Positions 40,940 to 50,567 of a stretch of DNA of 64,000 nt are shown here, one piece after another; the stretch's first letter is position 1, and each line of letters starts with the position of its first letter. Both the position numbers and the translations under genes were made by a program. Under the pieces are notes generated by a model. It worked only from the letters and a program-made list of their open reading frames with translations. It was not told where the DNA came from and searched no databases. Source of the stretch: Phytophthora colocasiae (taxonomy: Eukaryota; Oomycota; Peronosporomycetes; Peronosporales; Peronosporaceae); the NCBI GenBank assembly GCA_018806915.1, contig JAGKQI010000102.1, positions 744,001 to 808,000 of the forward strand, read 5' to 3'.

Positions 40940-43900
40940 GTGCGTGAGAGGCACCGGGGCTCAGCCCCGAAGAGCTCCGTGCTCTTGAACACGGAACGTG
41001 TGGGCAAGCAGGGCTTGCTGGTCGTCCAGGTGGACGTGAAGGGCTTCGAGAAGCCGTGGATCGTGTTGATCGATTCGGGAGCGTCTGGCAACTATGTCAG
41101 ACGCTCCACCGTTGAGGGTAGTCAGCAATATGCTGAGGCGCTTCGAGCGCGAAGAGGTGACACCGTCACTGTCCGTCTAGCGACGGGCGTCCGTGTCACG
41201 GCAGCCAAGGTCTCCATGGACCTGCGGCTGAAGTTCTTAGACTTCGACAGCGTAGAACGCTGTTTGGTCTTGGACCTGGATTCGAGGTACGACCTCATCC
41301 TTGGTATGGCGTGGCTGGAGCGCCACGAACCATGGATCGATTGGAGGTCGAAGACCTTAGGTGCTACGCACTTCTCTCCTAGTGGAGCTTTGGCGAGTCA
41401 TGAACCCACCTCTGCTAGGAAGCAGAAGCGCTATTGGCGCGAGCATCGAGCCGAGTCGGCTATGATGTTGGAGGTCGGTGTGTCCGAGTTGGTGGACAGC
41501 ACCGAGTGCGAGGACCACAGTCCTGTTGAGCGCGTAGCGCTGGTTGACAGTGAGTAAACGTGTGGGCAGAGCCCACGTAATCCCTGTGGGGCGGCACTTA
41601 CTCCGCCGAGCGATGCTGGTCGTGGACCAAGTAGATCGCTGAATGTCTCTGACATTGGACCAGCCACGGTCATTGATTGTGCAGCGGCACGTACTCCGCT
41701 GAGCGACATCGGTCATCGACCGAGTGGATCGCTGAGTGTCACTGACACTGGGCCTGAAGGGGCCGAAACCTGTGCGGCGGCACGTACTCCGTCTAGTGAC
41801 GTCGGCGGTAGACCGAGTCAGTCACTGAGTGTCACTGAGAGAGGCCGAAACTTGTGCGGCGGCACGTACTCCGTTGAGTGGACGCTCGTCGGCTAGACGA
41901 CGACGTCGTAAGGCCCTTTGGGCGAGACGCTCTGCGTCTGAGTCATCCGTGACGTCGAGTGCCGACGCACAGGAGGGCTGTGGACAGCTGTACACTCTGG
42001 TTGATGGAGTGGACGGCAGTGCCGAAGGCAGCGTCCGGCTGGACGAACTGCCGAGTGTTGACAAGCTCCTTGAGCTAGAGGAGATATCGTTCGCCGACTT
42101 TGGCGATGCCTTGAAGGCTGGCGAACTCGCCGAGGTGGTCATCGTTCGACCTAAAGAGGAGTTAAACTCATCGTCCCTCGTTGACGAGTCCGTCTTGGCC
42201 GAGATCAAGAAGGCGCTGAGCGCCAGGAGTGGATCGGAGATCCTCAAGAATCCCTCGGATCCCTTCTACTCCTTGCTGAAGGAATATGGAGACGTTGTCT
42301 CGAAGGAACCACCGAGTGGCCTGCCTCCTGACCGAGGCGTTCGTCACGAGATCGACTTAGTTCCCGGGACTAAGTACTGCGTGACCCGGCAGTGGCCTCT
42401 TCCTAAAGAGCAATGCGAAGTCATTGACGCCTTCTTCCGTGCGAAGCACGCGGCGGGTCGTGCGCGAGAGCAAGTCTCCACACTCCGCGCCAACGTTCTG
42501 TGTCAGAAAGCCGAATGGCAAGTGGCGTATCGTTCACGCTTTTAACAAGCTCAACGCTGCCACGATACCGGCGCAGACGCCGATTCCTAGGAAGGATGTT
42601 CTTCAGAACAACATGGTGGGTTGCACCATGTACAGTGCGCTCGACTTAGTCGATGGCTACTATCAGCTGCTCATGCGAGCCAGTGATATTCCGCTTACAG
42701 CGGTGAGGACCCCGAGCGGTATGCTCTGGGAATGGCTCGTCATGCCCCAAGGGCTGTCGAATGCGCCTGCAACGTTCAATCGTCTAGTGACGCAGTTGTT
42801 CAGGCCCCTGCGGGCATTCGCACAGACGTACTTTGACGACGTGTTCGTCCACAGTCAGGCCGAACACGGCAAGACTGACGTCGAGGTGCACGTGGAACAC
42901 GTGAGAGCTGTGCTCGAGTGCATGCGCACGAACAAATTGTACGCCAACGCAGACAAGTGCGTCTTTGGCGCGGAAGAAATCCCCTTCCTAGGGTGCTTCA
43001 TTGGGAAGCATGGCCTTCGTGCTGACCCAGCAAAGGTCAAGGCCATTGTGGAATGACCGGTTCCCTTGAACCAGAAGGACTTGCGAAAGTGGCTGGGCTT
43101 AGCCAACTACTTGCACAAGTATAGCGAGAACTACGCTGAGTCGGCTCGGCCACTGACGGATCTCCTTAAGAAGGATGCCGAATGGGTATGGCGTGCTGAG
43201 CACGAGAGTGCGTTCACTCGTATCAAGAATAGCCTGCTTCAGGCACCGATACTGGCGTTGCCAGACCCCGATCGTCCGTTCATCGTCGTCTGTGACGCCT
43301 CGGACTTTGCCATCGGCAGTGCTTTGCTAACGCGTCATTGCGTTTGAGTCTCGGCAGCTCAAGGCTGCTGAGAAGAACTATCCAGTTCATGACAAGGAGC
43401 TACTTGCGATGAAGTACGCTCTCGTCAAATTCAGGGTTCACCTTCTCGGCTCCAAGCCATTCGTGATCTACACGGATCATGCGTCGCTACGCACCGCGAC
43501 GCAGTCGCCTCACCTCTCACAGAGGATGGCCCGATGGCTCTCCTTCTTTGCGGAGTATAACTTCGAGGTGAAGTACAAGCCTGGCAGGCAGAACGTCCTC
43601 GCTGACGCGTTATCACGTCGCCCGGACTATGAGCTATCTCATGTCACCTCGGTGACATCGTCCGTGACGGACATGGTTCGAGCAGCGTACGCTCAGGACG
43701 ACTCCTGTGTCGCGCTGCTTCAAGCTCTAGGGAGCGATGAGTTTAAGGACTCAAAGGTGACTCTGTCACGACGCCTAAAGGCGAGACTCCAACGCTATAG
43801 CCTGGAAGGTGGTCTGCTGTATTACAGCACGGGTCAGGATGACCCACCACGTGTGGTGGTTCCCCACGATGAGGACCTGAAGTATCGCATCCTCTATGAG

Positions 43901-44896
43901 GCCCACGACACACCCACCAGCGGCCACCTCGGCCGTGAGAAGACCTACGGCTCGGTGAGCTCCATGTACTGGTGGCCAAAGATGTACAAGTGGGTCAGCA
44001 CGTATGTGCACACGTGCGAGACGTGTCAGCGGGTTAAACCCTCACCGCATGCGGCAGCGCCTTTGGCGAGCTTGCCTGTACCCTCTGGGTGTTGGCAGTC
44101 CATCAGTATGGACTTTGTGTTTGGTCTGCCGAAGGACTCGGCAGCCAACACGGGCGTTGTGGTCTTTGTTGACCGTCTGAGCAAGATGGCTCACCTAGCG
44201 GTTGTGCCGGACACCATCGATGGCGCTGGTACAGCGACGATCTTCATCGATCGGGTCTTCCGCCAGCATGGGCTGCCAGAGACCATTGTCTCGGATCAAG
44301 ACCCCCGTTTCACGGGTCACTTCTGGACGTCCGTCTTTAAAGCGCTTGGCACTCGACTGGACATGTCCACGGCGGATCATCCGCAGACCGACGGTCAGAC
44401 CGAACGCGTAAATCGTGTTTTGGAGGACATCCTCCGCAGCATATGCGCTGAAACGCCGAAGCGTTAGAGTGCTATGCTCCCTCTCGTTGAGTTCTCAATG
44501 GACAATGCGGTGCATGCCTCGACAGGCTTCACCCCGTTCTACGTGAACGGCCTTGCGCATCCGCGCGTCCCGCTCACTCCGCCGCGCGGTGGCCTCGGGC
44601 TTAGTGGGGGAGAGGCTGTGCCGTCGCTCGACTCCGAGCTTGCTGATATCAGCCCTTCTGCTGTGCGTAAACAAGTCGATGACTTCCTCTCGGTGAGATT
44701 GAGCGTATTACGCCGTGTGTGTGACGCGATGGCCGAAAGCCAAGACGTTCAGAAGGAACAAGCTGATGCAAAAGGTAGAGGCAATGTGTGGGAATTTAAG
44801 GTCGGTGACCAAGTTTTATTAAACGCTAAGAACCTACCTACACATGCAGTGTCGAGTGTCTTTAAGACGAAATTGCGTCCGGGCATACACGCTTGA
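40940..44896 (+). pseudogene. Gypsy pol (protease, RT, RNase H, integrase), multiply frameshifted
   Basis: Protease: VLIDSGASGNYV at about 41063-41098. A linker with three to four imperfect repeats of 81-103 bp follows (41591-41880, unit starts GCGGCACNTACTCC). RT: LDLVDGYYQLLM, MPQGLSNAPATFNRL and the active-site YFDD at about 42829-42840. A stop falls at 43054. RNase H: TDHASLRTA, LADALSRRP. Integrase: HHCC zinc finger (H..H then CETCQ) at about 43900-44030 and a DDE core (MDFVFGLP, VSDQDPRF, TDGQTERVN), with a stop at 44465. At least three frame changes and two stops are present, so no full polyprotein is made. Confidence 0.92.
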
Positions 44897-45555
44897 CTTG
44901 CCAAAGCGGATGCGAACACACCCCGTGTTCTACGTCGGCTTACTTAAGGGACCCCGCGGGGGTGAGCGCGGAGGCGCTGGCGCCGACGGCACGCGCCCAG
45001 GCTGCGTCATCTGCAGCAGCAACGTCACCTGACCCCGCAGCTCAGCGAGCTGAATCTCCTGCTGATGCAGGCGAGCGGTCAGAGACTGAGGCCCTTCGAG
45101 CCAAGCCACTCGGCTCTCGATTTCCTCCATGTCGTGAGCGAGACGGGCATGCGAATGCCAAACACTCTCCACGTTCCCTTGAAGGGACTGAGTCTGACTC
45201 TGGAGAGTATCGATCGAGCGATCGAGTTGATACCAGGCACGCTGCGACAAATAACGCTCGTCACACTCATCGAGTATTGCGTTCCGCAGCGAATCGGCCT
45301 CCTCCACCGTTGCTCGACGAGCAGGGGACCCCCCATTACCACGTGGAGCGCCTGATGGCGCGGCGTCGCCACCGTAGTCAAAACCAGTATCTGGTGAAGT
45401 GGCGTGGGTATCCTCATTCCCAAAACTCGTGGGAGTTTGAAGGGCCCCTAAGGCAGGACTGCCCTGACGTCGTGGACGCTTTTGATCGCGAAGATCGGAG
45501 GCGCCCGAAGGGCTCGAGGTCGACCACTCGGTCGACACCCGCTTCTCACCACTAG
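44893..45555 (+). pseudogene. Gypsy pol C-terminus with chromodomain
   Basis: HYHVERLMARRRHRSQNQYL continuing to VKWRGYPHSQNSWE (about 45328-45435) is a chromodomain, the mark of chromoviruses that target heterochromatin. The segment before it is low-complexity and Ser/Pro/Arg-rich. The whole stretch is antisense to the long minus-strand ORF at 44930. Confidence 0.8.
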
Positions 45556-46570
45556 TGTGAGAAGCTGACGGACTAGCAGCCGAGCTCAGGCTCTGGTCCG
45601 TGGCTGGCACAGCCAGCGAGCCTCCCTCGGAGACTGAAGGAGCGTCCTGCAAAGCAGGGATAGTGGCCTGAGAGGCGGGAGCCACTGCCGTCGTGTGGCG
45701 AGGAAAGCGGCCGGGCCGCACGCGTATCATCGCGTACTGGAAGAGTAGACCTCGAGCGAGGCGGACGTCGCAGCTCTCCATGAGCCGATCGAACGACGCG
45801 AGCTTCCGTGAAGCCTCGGCCCAGGTGGCCACATGGACCATGTAGTCCCGGGTGGTCTCTCCGGTTTGGAGCAGGAGTGGATAAGTCCTCATCTGAGGCA
45901 CAGACTCCCGTCGTCGTTGCTTATCTAAGCGTTGCCGATACTCGGCGAGTGTGCACACCTGCGGGGTCAAGAAACGCTCATGGAGCCCCTGTCGCTGCTG
46001 AGTCTCAGCCACCGTACGAGGAGGTCCGCCTATGGTGTAACCATACAGGTTTGGCTGGGCCATCAACTGTTTCACCTGCTCGGCAGGGTCACGAGGCTCG
46101 AAGCCGTAGTCGCGCCGCGACGAAGTCCCTACGATACTCCGAGGAACCGGTCGACGCGTCCCTGGGGGACTGCTCATGGAGGCCTCCTGCGCCTCATCGA
46201 GCGGGTTGGAGATCGTGACCTCTACGCCTCCGGGCGGTTCGGGCTCATCGCGAGCAGGAAGTGGTGGCGCGTCGCGCAATGCGTTGAGCACCAGGCTCGA
46301 GGGTCCCTCAGGGAACGGATTAGGCTGTCGCAATTGCCGTGGAATGGAGTACCGACGCGGATCGCGTGGAGAGCGCTGCTCAGATCGAGTCGTCCGAGGG
46401 CTCGCAGGAGCAGGAGACGCAGGGGCATCGCCCGGTACGGACTCCTCATAGTCCACTTCGATCTCGCCGTCCTCGACAGGAGAGCGACGCGGGTCGCGCG
46501 TCGGCGACGCTGTCGTGTACTCGAACGGCGAGCCACCACTACCACTTGTAGTCGGGCTGCTCTTGAACAT
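44930..46570 (-). CDS. Long antisense ORF in the gypsy element (546 aa from first ATG)
   Basis: It is uninterrupted from ATG 46570; the open frame extends to 46897 inside the 3' LTR without an ATG. The N-terminal half is Pro/Arg/Ser-rich and disordered. A middle part looks globular (EQVKQLMAQPNLYGYTIGGP, AEYRQRLDKQRRRESVPQM, MVHVATWAEASRKLASFDRL, CDVRLARGLLFQYAMIRV). The C-terminal coiled coil reads WYQLDRSIDTLQSQTQSLQG. No known family is recognised. It stays open while the sense pol is broken, and between 45556 and 46865 no sense ORF competes. It could be an element-encoded accessory protein read from the 3' side. Confidence 0.55.
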   Translation of the reverse strand: MFKSSPTTSGSGGSPFEYTTASPTRDPRRSPVEDGEIEVDYEESVPGDAPASPAPASPRTTRSEQRSPRDPRRYSIPRQLRQPNPFPEGPSSLVLNALRDAPPLPARDEPEPPGGVEVTISNPLDEAQEASMSSPPGTRRPVPRSIVGTSSRRDYGFEPRDPAEQVKQLMAQPNLYGYTIGGPPRTVAETQQRQGLHERFLTPQVCTLAEYRQRLDKQRRRESVPQMRTYPLLLQTGETTRDYMVHVATWAEASRKLASFDRLMESCDVRLARGLLFQYAMIRVRPGRFPRHTTAVAPASQATIPALQDAPSVSEGGSLAVPATDQSLSSAASPSASHTSGEKRVSTEWSTSSPSGASDLRDQKRPRRQGSPALGALQTPTSFGNEDTHATSPDTGFDYGGDAAPSGAPRGNGGSPARRATVEEADSLRNAILDECDERYLSQRAWYQLDRSIDTLQSQTQSLQGNVESVWHSHARLAHDMEEIESRVAWLEGPQSLTARLHQQEIQLAELRGQVTLLLQMTQPGRVPSAPAPPRSPPRGPLSKPT

Positions 46571-46865
46571 CGCTCCGTAGCGAAGGCGAGACGCCGCGAA
46601 GTACTCCGAGACGGAGAGCGTGAGAGGAGCCGAGGGCTCGGGCGGGAAAGCGCGGAGGCGCTGAGGCTGGGAAGCCAGAACACGGGACACCCGAGGAGCG
46701 GTAGGATCGCTGGGGCGAATGGGAGAATGTGCTCGTTGAGCCAGCGCGCACGCGCACTCTCGTCGAGAGAGTTCTTTTATCGGAAAGTTGCCGGTGACAG
46801 GCCTTGACAAGGCAGTTATGCCTGGAGTTGTAGATACTGCGTATCCACGGTTTGGTGGGGGAGGG

Positions 46866-47165
46866 TGTAACGGGGTTACACGGCGTGTTTCCCACACGTC
46901 ACATATGTAGCCACTTGTTGGCAGTTAGCTCAGAGCCACACATTGCATTTAGACTAGGATTTAGTAAGTTAGATACTAAATCCGTTACATTTAGGATTAG
47001 GGCAATAAAATCAATAAAAATCAGTTTGCATTTTACATAATTAGTGTTAGTTCCTTTATTATAGGGACACTGATTGGACTACTTGGTTCTTGTATAGAAC
47101 CGAAGGCTAGTGCCTTGCAAGCAGGACTCTACTAAACTTGTGCACACCTACGCAGCCCCGCTGCA
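46866..47165 (+). repeat. 3' LTR of the inner gypsy element
   Basis: 300 bp, starting TGTAACGGGGTTACA and ending CCGCTGCA, followed by the target duplicate TATCT. Nearly identical to the 5' LTR outside its deletions. Confidence 0.92.
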
Positions 47166-47516
47166 TATCTGATGTGGCTATCGACCCCCCACCAGTCCCG
47201 TCAGTGGTAGTCCACTCAACTCTGTTTTTATATGGTATTTCTTCGGGTCGGTCAGAGGACACTGAGTCCTCAATAATTTTCGAGTCTAATCCACTTCCGT
47301 CAGAAGTAGATGATTCACTTGTTACTTCTCGTTGCTCTTCTCCAAGAGCGTCTGGGGCAATCACTTCTTTGCCCGGCACAGTCACTTCGTCTTTGTTCGA
47401 CTCTTCAAACTTGGCAGTCACACTCTCATACTCGTAGTCACTCCTCTTTCGAGCACGACGACCCGCTGGTCATCGCGCTCCCATCTTCTGCTAGGACAGT
47501 CCGTCGTCCTTAGGTC

Positions 47517-48263
47517 TTAATATGCAGGTTCGATAGTAGTAGTTGTTGTAGTAGTAGTTGTTGTTGTTTTCGCAGCACGGGTCTTGTCACAAAATTTCCG
47601 TTGAGTTCTACGAATGAGGTGTTTCACGCCGTTTGATACTGTCTCGGACCATGTTCCTGGCACCATCATCAGACCACTCACGTAAGTGTTCATCCAGTAC
47701 GCATCTTCTACTTCACACAGTCTTCGCTCTTCAGTTCCAATCATGTTCACTCCAGTTGTTGTCAGTTCTCGCTTCGTAAGTCTTCTATCATGTTCAGTCT
47801 CAGTCACTCCAGTTTCCATCAGTTCACATTTCACATGAACAGCTCCAGTCACTTCGCCTCCACCAAGATACACTTCAGGTAGTGAACTCTTCGAGGTACT
47901 TCCACAGACATCTCCACTTTGAAACAGTAGATGGGTGACTTCCTTGTCGTCCACTTCATCTTCATCTAGTCGCTCATCAGCTACTTCTCCGAGTGAGTAG
48001 TTCAGTTCGCCAGTAGTAGACGCTTTACCCCGCCCTCGACATAATCCAGTAGCGACTTCAGTACTGTTCGGTCTCCCACTTGTTTGGTTGAGGTTCCTCA
48101 TCAGAACTACTTCGTCAGCTCTACCGGCTTCGGGTATATCACAGGTCACTTCATCTGAGTTACTCTTACGGGTTCCACCAGGAGTAGTTAGGACACCAGT
48201 CACTTCGGGTAGTTCTTCTCCAGGTGTATCAGGTACATGAACTCGCTCACTCGGCACAAACAC
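47517..48263 (-). CDS. ORF of the outer retrotransposon, unknown
   Basis: A 248-codon open frame without a convincing ATG at its start. Acidic, Thr/Glu/Val-rich (EVTGVLTTPGG, LDEDEVDDKEVTHLLFQSG), ending in a poly-Thr tract encoded by a GTA/GTT microsatellite (47530-47575). It follows the gag-like ORF in another frame. No domain recognised. Confidence 0.35.
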   Translation of the reverse strand: MFVPSERVHVPDTPGEELPEVTGVLTTPGGTRKSNSDEVTCDIPEAGRADEVVLMRNLNQTSGRPNSTEVATGLCRGRGKASTTGELNYSLGEVADERLDEDEVDDKEVTHLLFQSGDVCGSTSKSSLPEVYLGGGEVTGAVHVKCELMETGVTETEHDRRLTKRELTTTGVNMIGTEERRLCEVEDAYWMNTYVSGLMMVPGTWSETVSNGVKHLIRRTQRKFCDKTRAAKTTTTTTTTTTTIEPAY

Positions 48264-48274
48264 AGGACTCTCCT

Positions 48275-49126
48275 TCAGGATTTGTCCTGGACTCTCGGAA
48301 ACGCTAACGTTCTCCTTGAACTCACCGAAAACGCTCTTCTTGACGGGGACTCTCTCGTCACTGGTGCACTGGGGATCACAGTCACTGTCACTTGCTCACT
48401 GGTGCACTTCTGTTCATTTCTCCCTAGATTCACCGTAGCTCCAAACTTCGACTTAGCCACTCGGTCGTTGAGAAGAACTCTCGTAGGGCAGTCGACGGCA
48501 GCGTGACCAGCGACTTCGCACAGGAAATACGTTCGACTCAAGACTGGTGACTGCATCACACCGTCACTCGGAAACACTTGGTACAGGGACTGTGGGTTCT
48601 GTGACAGATGACTCGGTGGGAAGTCATCACCTCCAAGTACTCCAAGGCCAGAGTGAACTGAGTAGTCTTCAAGAACTTGGACTAGTTCGTAACTGGTTAC
48701 TTGTTGCAACTCGAACTCAACTTGATGAACTGGACGAACTTGTCTGTTTCCGAAGTCAAACACGGGCGCACTAGAGGCAGAGTAGACTGTACAGTTCTGG
48801 TAGGATGGAATGGCTCTCGGGAAAGGCGACTGATCACTTCGAAACTGGTTCTTCAAGTAGTACTGTGGTAGGATTTGGAGTGCTTGGGAGTACTCGAACT
48901 GGTATTGATGAGAATCTGACGGTTGAGATGAGATGACTTGCGGTAGGACTCCGTAAGATAGCATGGTCGGTCCACTCAAATTGGACCCCTCGCTCGTTGA
49001 ACTCCCTGAGTCACTTTCGCGCGTAACTCGGAAATCATAGTTGCGAGTTGCATCTTGGTTACTTCTGTCAGGGCTATTTCTTCTAACACTCCCGCCCGGG
49101 TGATCCACTCTTGTTACCGAACACAC
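48275..49126 (-). CDS. Gag-like ORF of the outer retrotransposon
   Basis: A 283-codon frame on the minus strand, starting about 300 bp inside the 5' LTR (49426). It is Gln/Ser/Tyr-rich. The C-terminal part holds YFLCEVAGHAAVDCP, a degenerate CCHC-type knuckle, followed by basic residues (SRRAFSVSSRRT). The position and knuckle suggest a nucleocapsid-type protein. No ATG is at the frame start, so the true start is unclear. No protease, RT or integrase is found in this element. Confidence 0.5.
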   Translation of the reverse strand: MCSVTRVDHPGGSVRRNSPDRSNQDATRNYDFRVTRESDSGSSTSEGSNLSGPTMLSYGVLPQVISSQPSDSHQYQFEYSQALQILPQYYLKNQFRSDQSPFPRAIPSYQNCTVYSASSAPVFDFGNRQVRPVHQVEFELQQVTSYELVQVLEDYSVHSGLGVLGGDDFPPSHLSQNPQSLYQVFPSDGVMQSPVLSRTYFLCEVAGHAAVDCPTRVLLNDRVAKSKFGATVNLGRNEQKCTSEQVTVTVIPSAPVTRESPSRRAFSVSSRRTLAFPRVQDKS

Positions 49127-49425
49127 AACTGGTTGCTACTGCAAAGTAGCTTGTCTAGTTGAGTAGACCTTCACAGGTATTTCTCTTCTGACCACTTCCA
49201 CACACTAGTGGACGCTTTCCGAATCGGAGTTGGTCTCGACCTCAAGTGTAGTCGCCGAGCACCTCCCTATTGACCCCTGTCGAACTAGCAGCGACGCGAC
49301 CCCCCCACTTCTCGCAAGTGAAAGCAGCTCCTTCTCCGGATGGACTTATCCGTATGTGTAGTCTTCGTCAGTGTGCACCGTGCGACTCCTACTCCGGCGG
49401 ACGAGTACCCTGCTTCTCCACCACT

Positions 49426-50198
49426 TGTCGCAACCCCCTTTCGGTGGGTCACTAAGGATCAGGTACCCGCGGGCTGTTGAAGAGTACGGACCCGGACGGG
49501 GTGCACGAAGACTAGACTAGTAGTAGAAGAGTAGACGAGAGTGTAAAATGCAAAAGTTCTTGTTCTGGCTTGTTGTTCAGCAGGTAAATTCGAGACTGAC
49601 TAGATTCACGCGAAGTCTTGACCAGCACTTGTAGGGGTGGCACACCTCCAACTTGGATGACCTAGAGACCGAGAGACGACCTCCGTCCTCAGCACGAAGA
49701 GCACGCAAGAGGTACTCGAACAGAGTACCACGGAAGTGGACCTCGGACAGTACACTAGGCCTACCGGCCACTTCAGTCACTTCAGTGTCTGGACAAATCA
49801 CAATGCCCAGCACCGTGGTGAACTCGAAGTCGACAAAGTCAACGGGCAAGAAGCACAACCGAAGCTGGTTCACACGTAGAATTCCCGGGTACGGGACATA
49901 CTCCCCGACCAAAACGTTGAACGTCCTCGTTCAACTCGGTAGGGCTTCTTGCCCAGGCGACACTGGCCGACGTAGAGTTCACCACAGTAAAGAGACAGTC
50001 GAAGTAATTGAACCACTCGAAACGCACAGATAGTGGATCAGGTAGGAAGTAGCAGAGTATCGGACAGGTTAGATCAAAGCAGGGTGAATATTCCGTACGG
50101 CCGGACCGAACAATTCACATTCAAGAGCTCCCCACAGTCAGGATCACTTCACACTTCAACTTCGAACTCGCAATTAGAAGGAGTAGTCGATGTCGCTC
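49426..50198 (-). repeat. Right LTR (5' LTR) of the outer retrotransposon
   Basis: Nearly identical to 36005-37797 minus the mariner element, starting TGTCGCAACCCCC. It stops at GATGTCGCTC and lacks the last seven or so bases (GAACA end) of the left copy. It joins Fanzor element E at CATCTGG. The missing tip and absent target duplication indicate a small deletion at this junction. Confidence 0.85.
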
Positions 50199-50491
50199 CA
50201 TCTGGTCAGCTGCTGTCGGCCCACTACAACAGCGTGCTTCTGCTGCCAATTCAGACGACGGCGGACACGTAGTGGATGGACGTAGCATCAGATGCTACCA
50301 CCCGAGTCTACCCCGAATAAAAGTCCAAGCCTGTCCAAGAAGAGGAAGACTCGCAGCCGAGACGTGAACGCCGCCAACGAACTCATTTACCGGCGAAGTG
50401 GCGTCCTGCTAGACTACTAGCGTTAAAGGCCCAAGAGTATCTGCTAGCCGTAGTTGTAGCTATAGCTGTAAGACAGATAGACTCCTAAGGC
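50199..50491 (+). mobile_element. Fanzor-family element G/E, right half
   Basis: It continues the B-type sequence (GCCCACTACAAC, AATTCAGACGACGGCGGACA, GTAGCATCAGATGCTAC), then AAGAAGAGGAAGACTCGCAG and CGAGACGTGAACGCCGCCAA, a RuvC-III-like RDVNAAN remnant. The right end follows with hairpin GCTAG-ACTA-CTAGC and tip CTCCTAAGGC at 50491. Confidence 0.78.
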
Positions 50492-50567
50492 ATCCTCCAT
50501 CACAGAGAAAAAATGGAATTGAAAAACCGATAATTGGACAAGTGTAGTGATAAACTTGTACTTCGAC

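Larger units (their letters stand above)
39469..47165 (+). mobile_element. Ty3/gypsy chromodomain retrotransposon nested in the outer element
   Basis: LTRs are 39469-39879 and 46866-47165. Both start with the palindrome TGTAACGGGGTTACA and end CCCCGCTGCA. TATCT is duplicated on both sides (39464-39468, 47166-47170). A primer-site candidate starting TGGTAGCACTCGTAG lies 2 bp after the left LTR, and a polypurine tract GGTGGGGGAGGG lies just before the right LTR. The right LTR is about 110 bp shorter by internal deletions. Order: gag, protease, RT, RNase H, integrase, chromodomain. Several stops and frameshifts make it non-autonomous. Confidence 0.93.
47166..49425 (-). mobile_element. Outer LTR retrotransposon interior, gag side
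   Basis: With 37798-39468 this forms the interior (about 3.9 kb) of an LTR element on the minus strand. A primer-site candidate TGGTGGAGAAGCAGGG begins 2 bp inside the right LTR; its complement ends in CCA like a tRNA 3' end. Only gag-like ORFs are visible, as in TR-GAG or LARD elements that borrow pol from others. 47166-47516 and 49127-49425 hold no other feature. Confidence 0.65.

Noticed and set aside
45932..46807. Plus-strand 291-codon frame in the gypsy 3' region
   Set aside because: It is Arg-rich and low-complexity, and is the complement shadow of the more protein-like minus-strand ORF.
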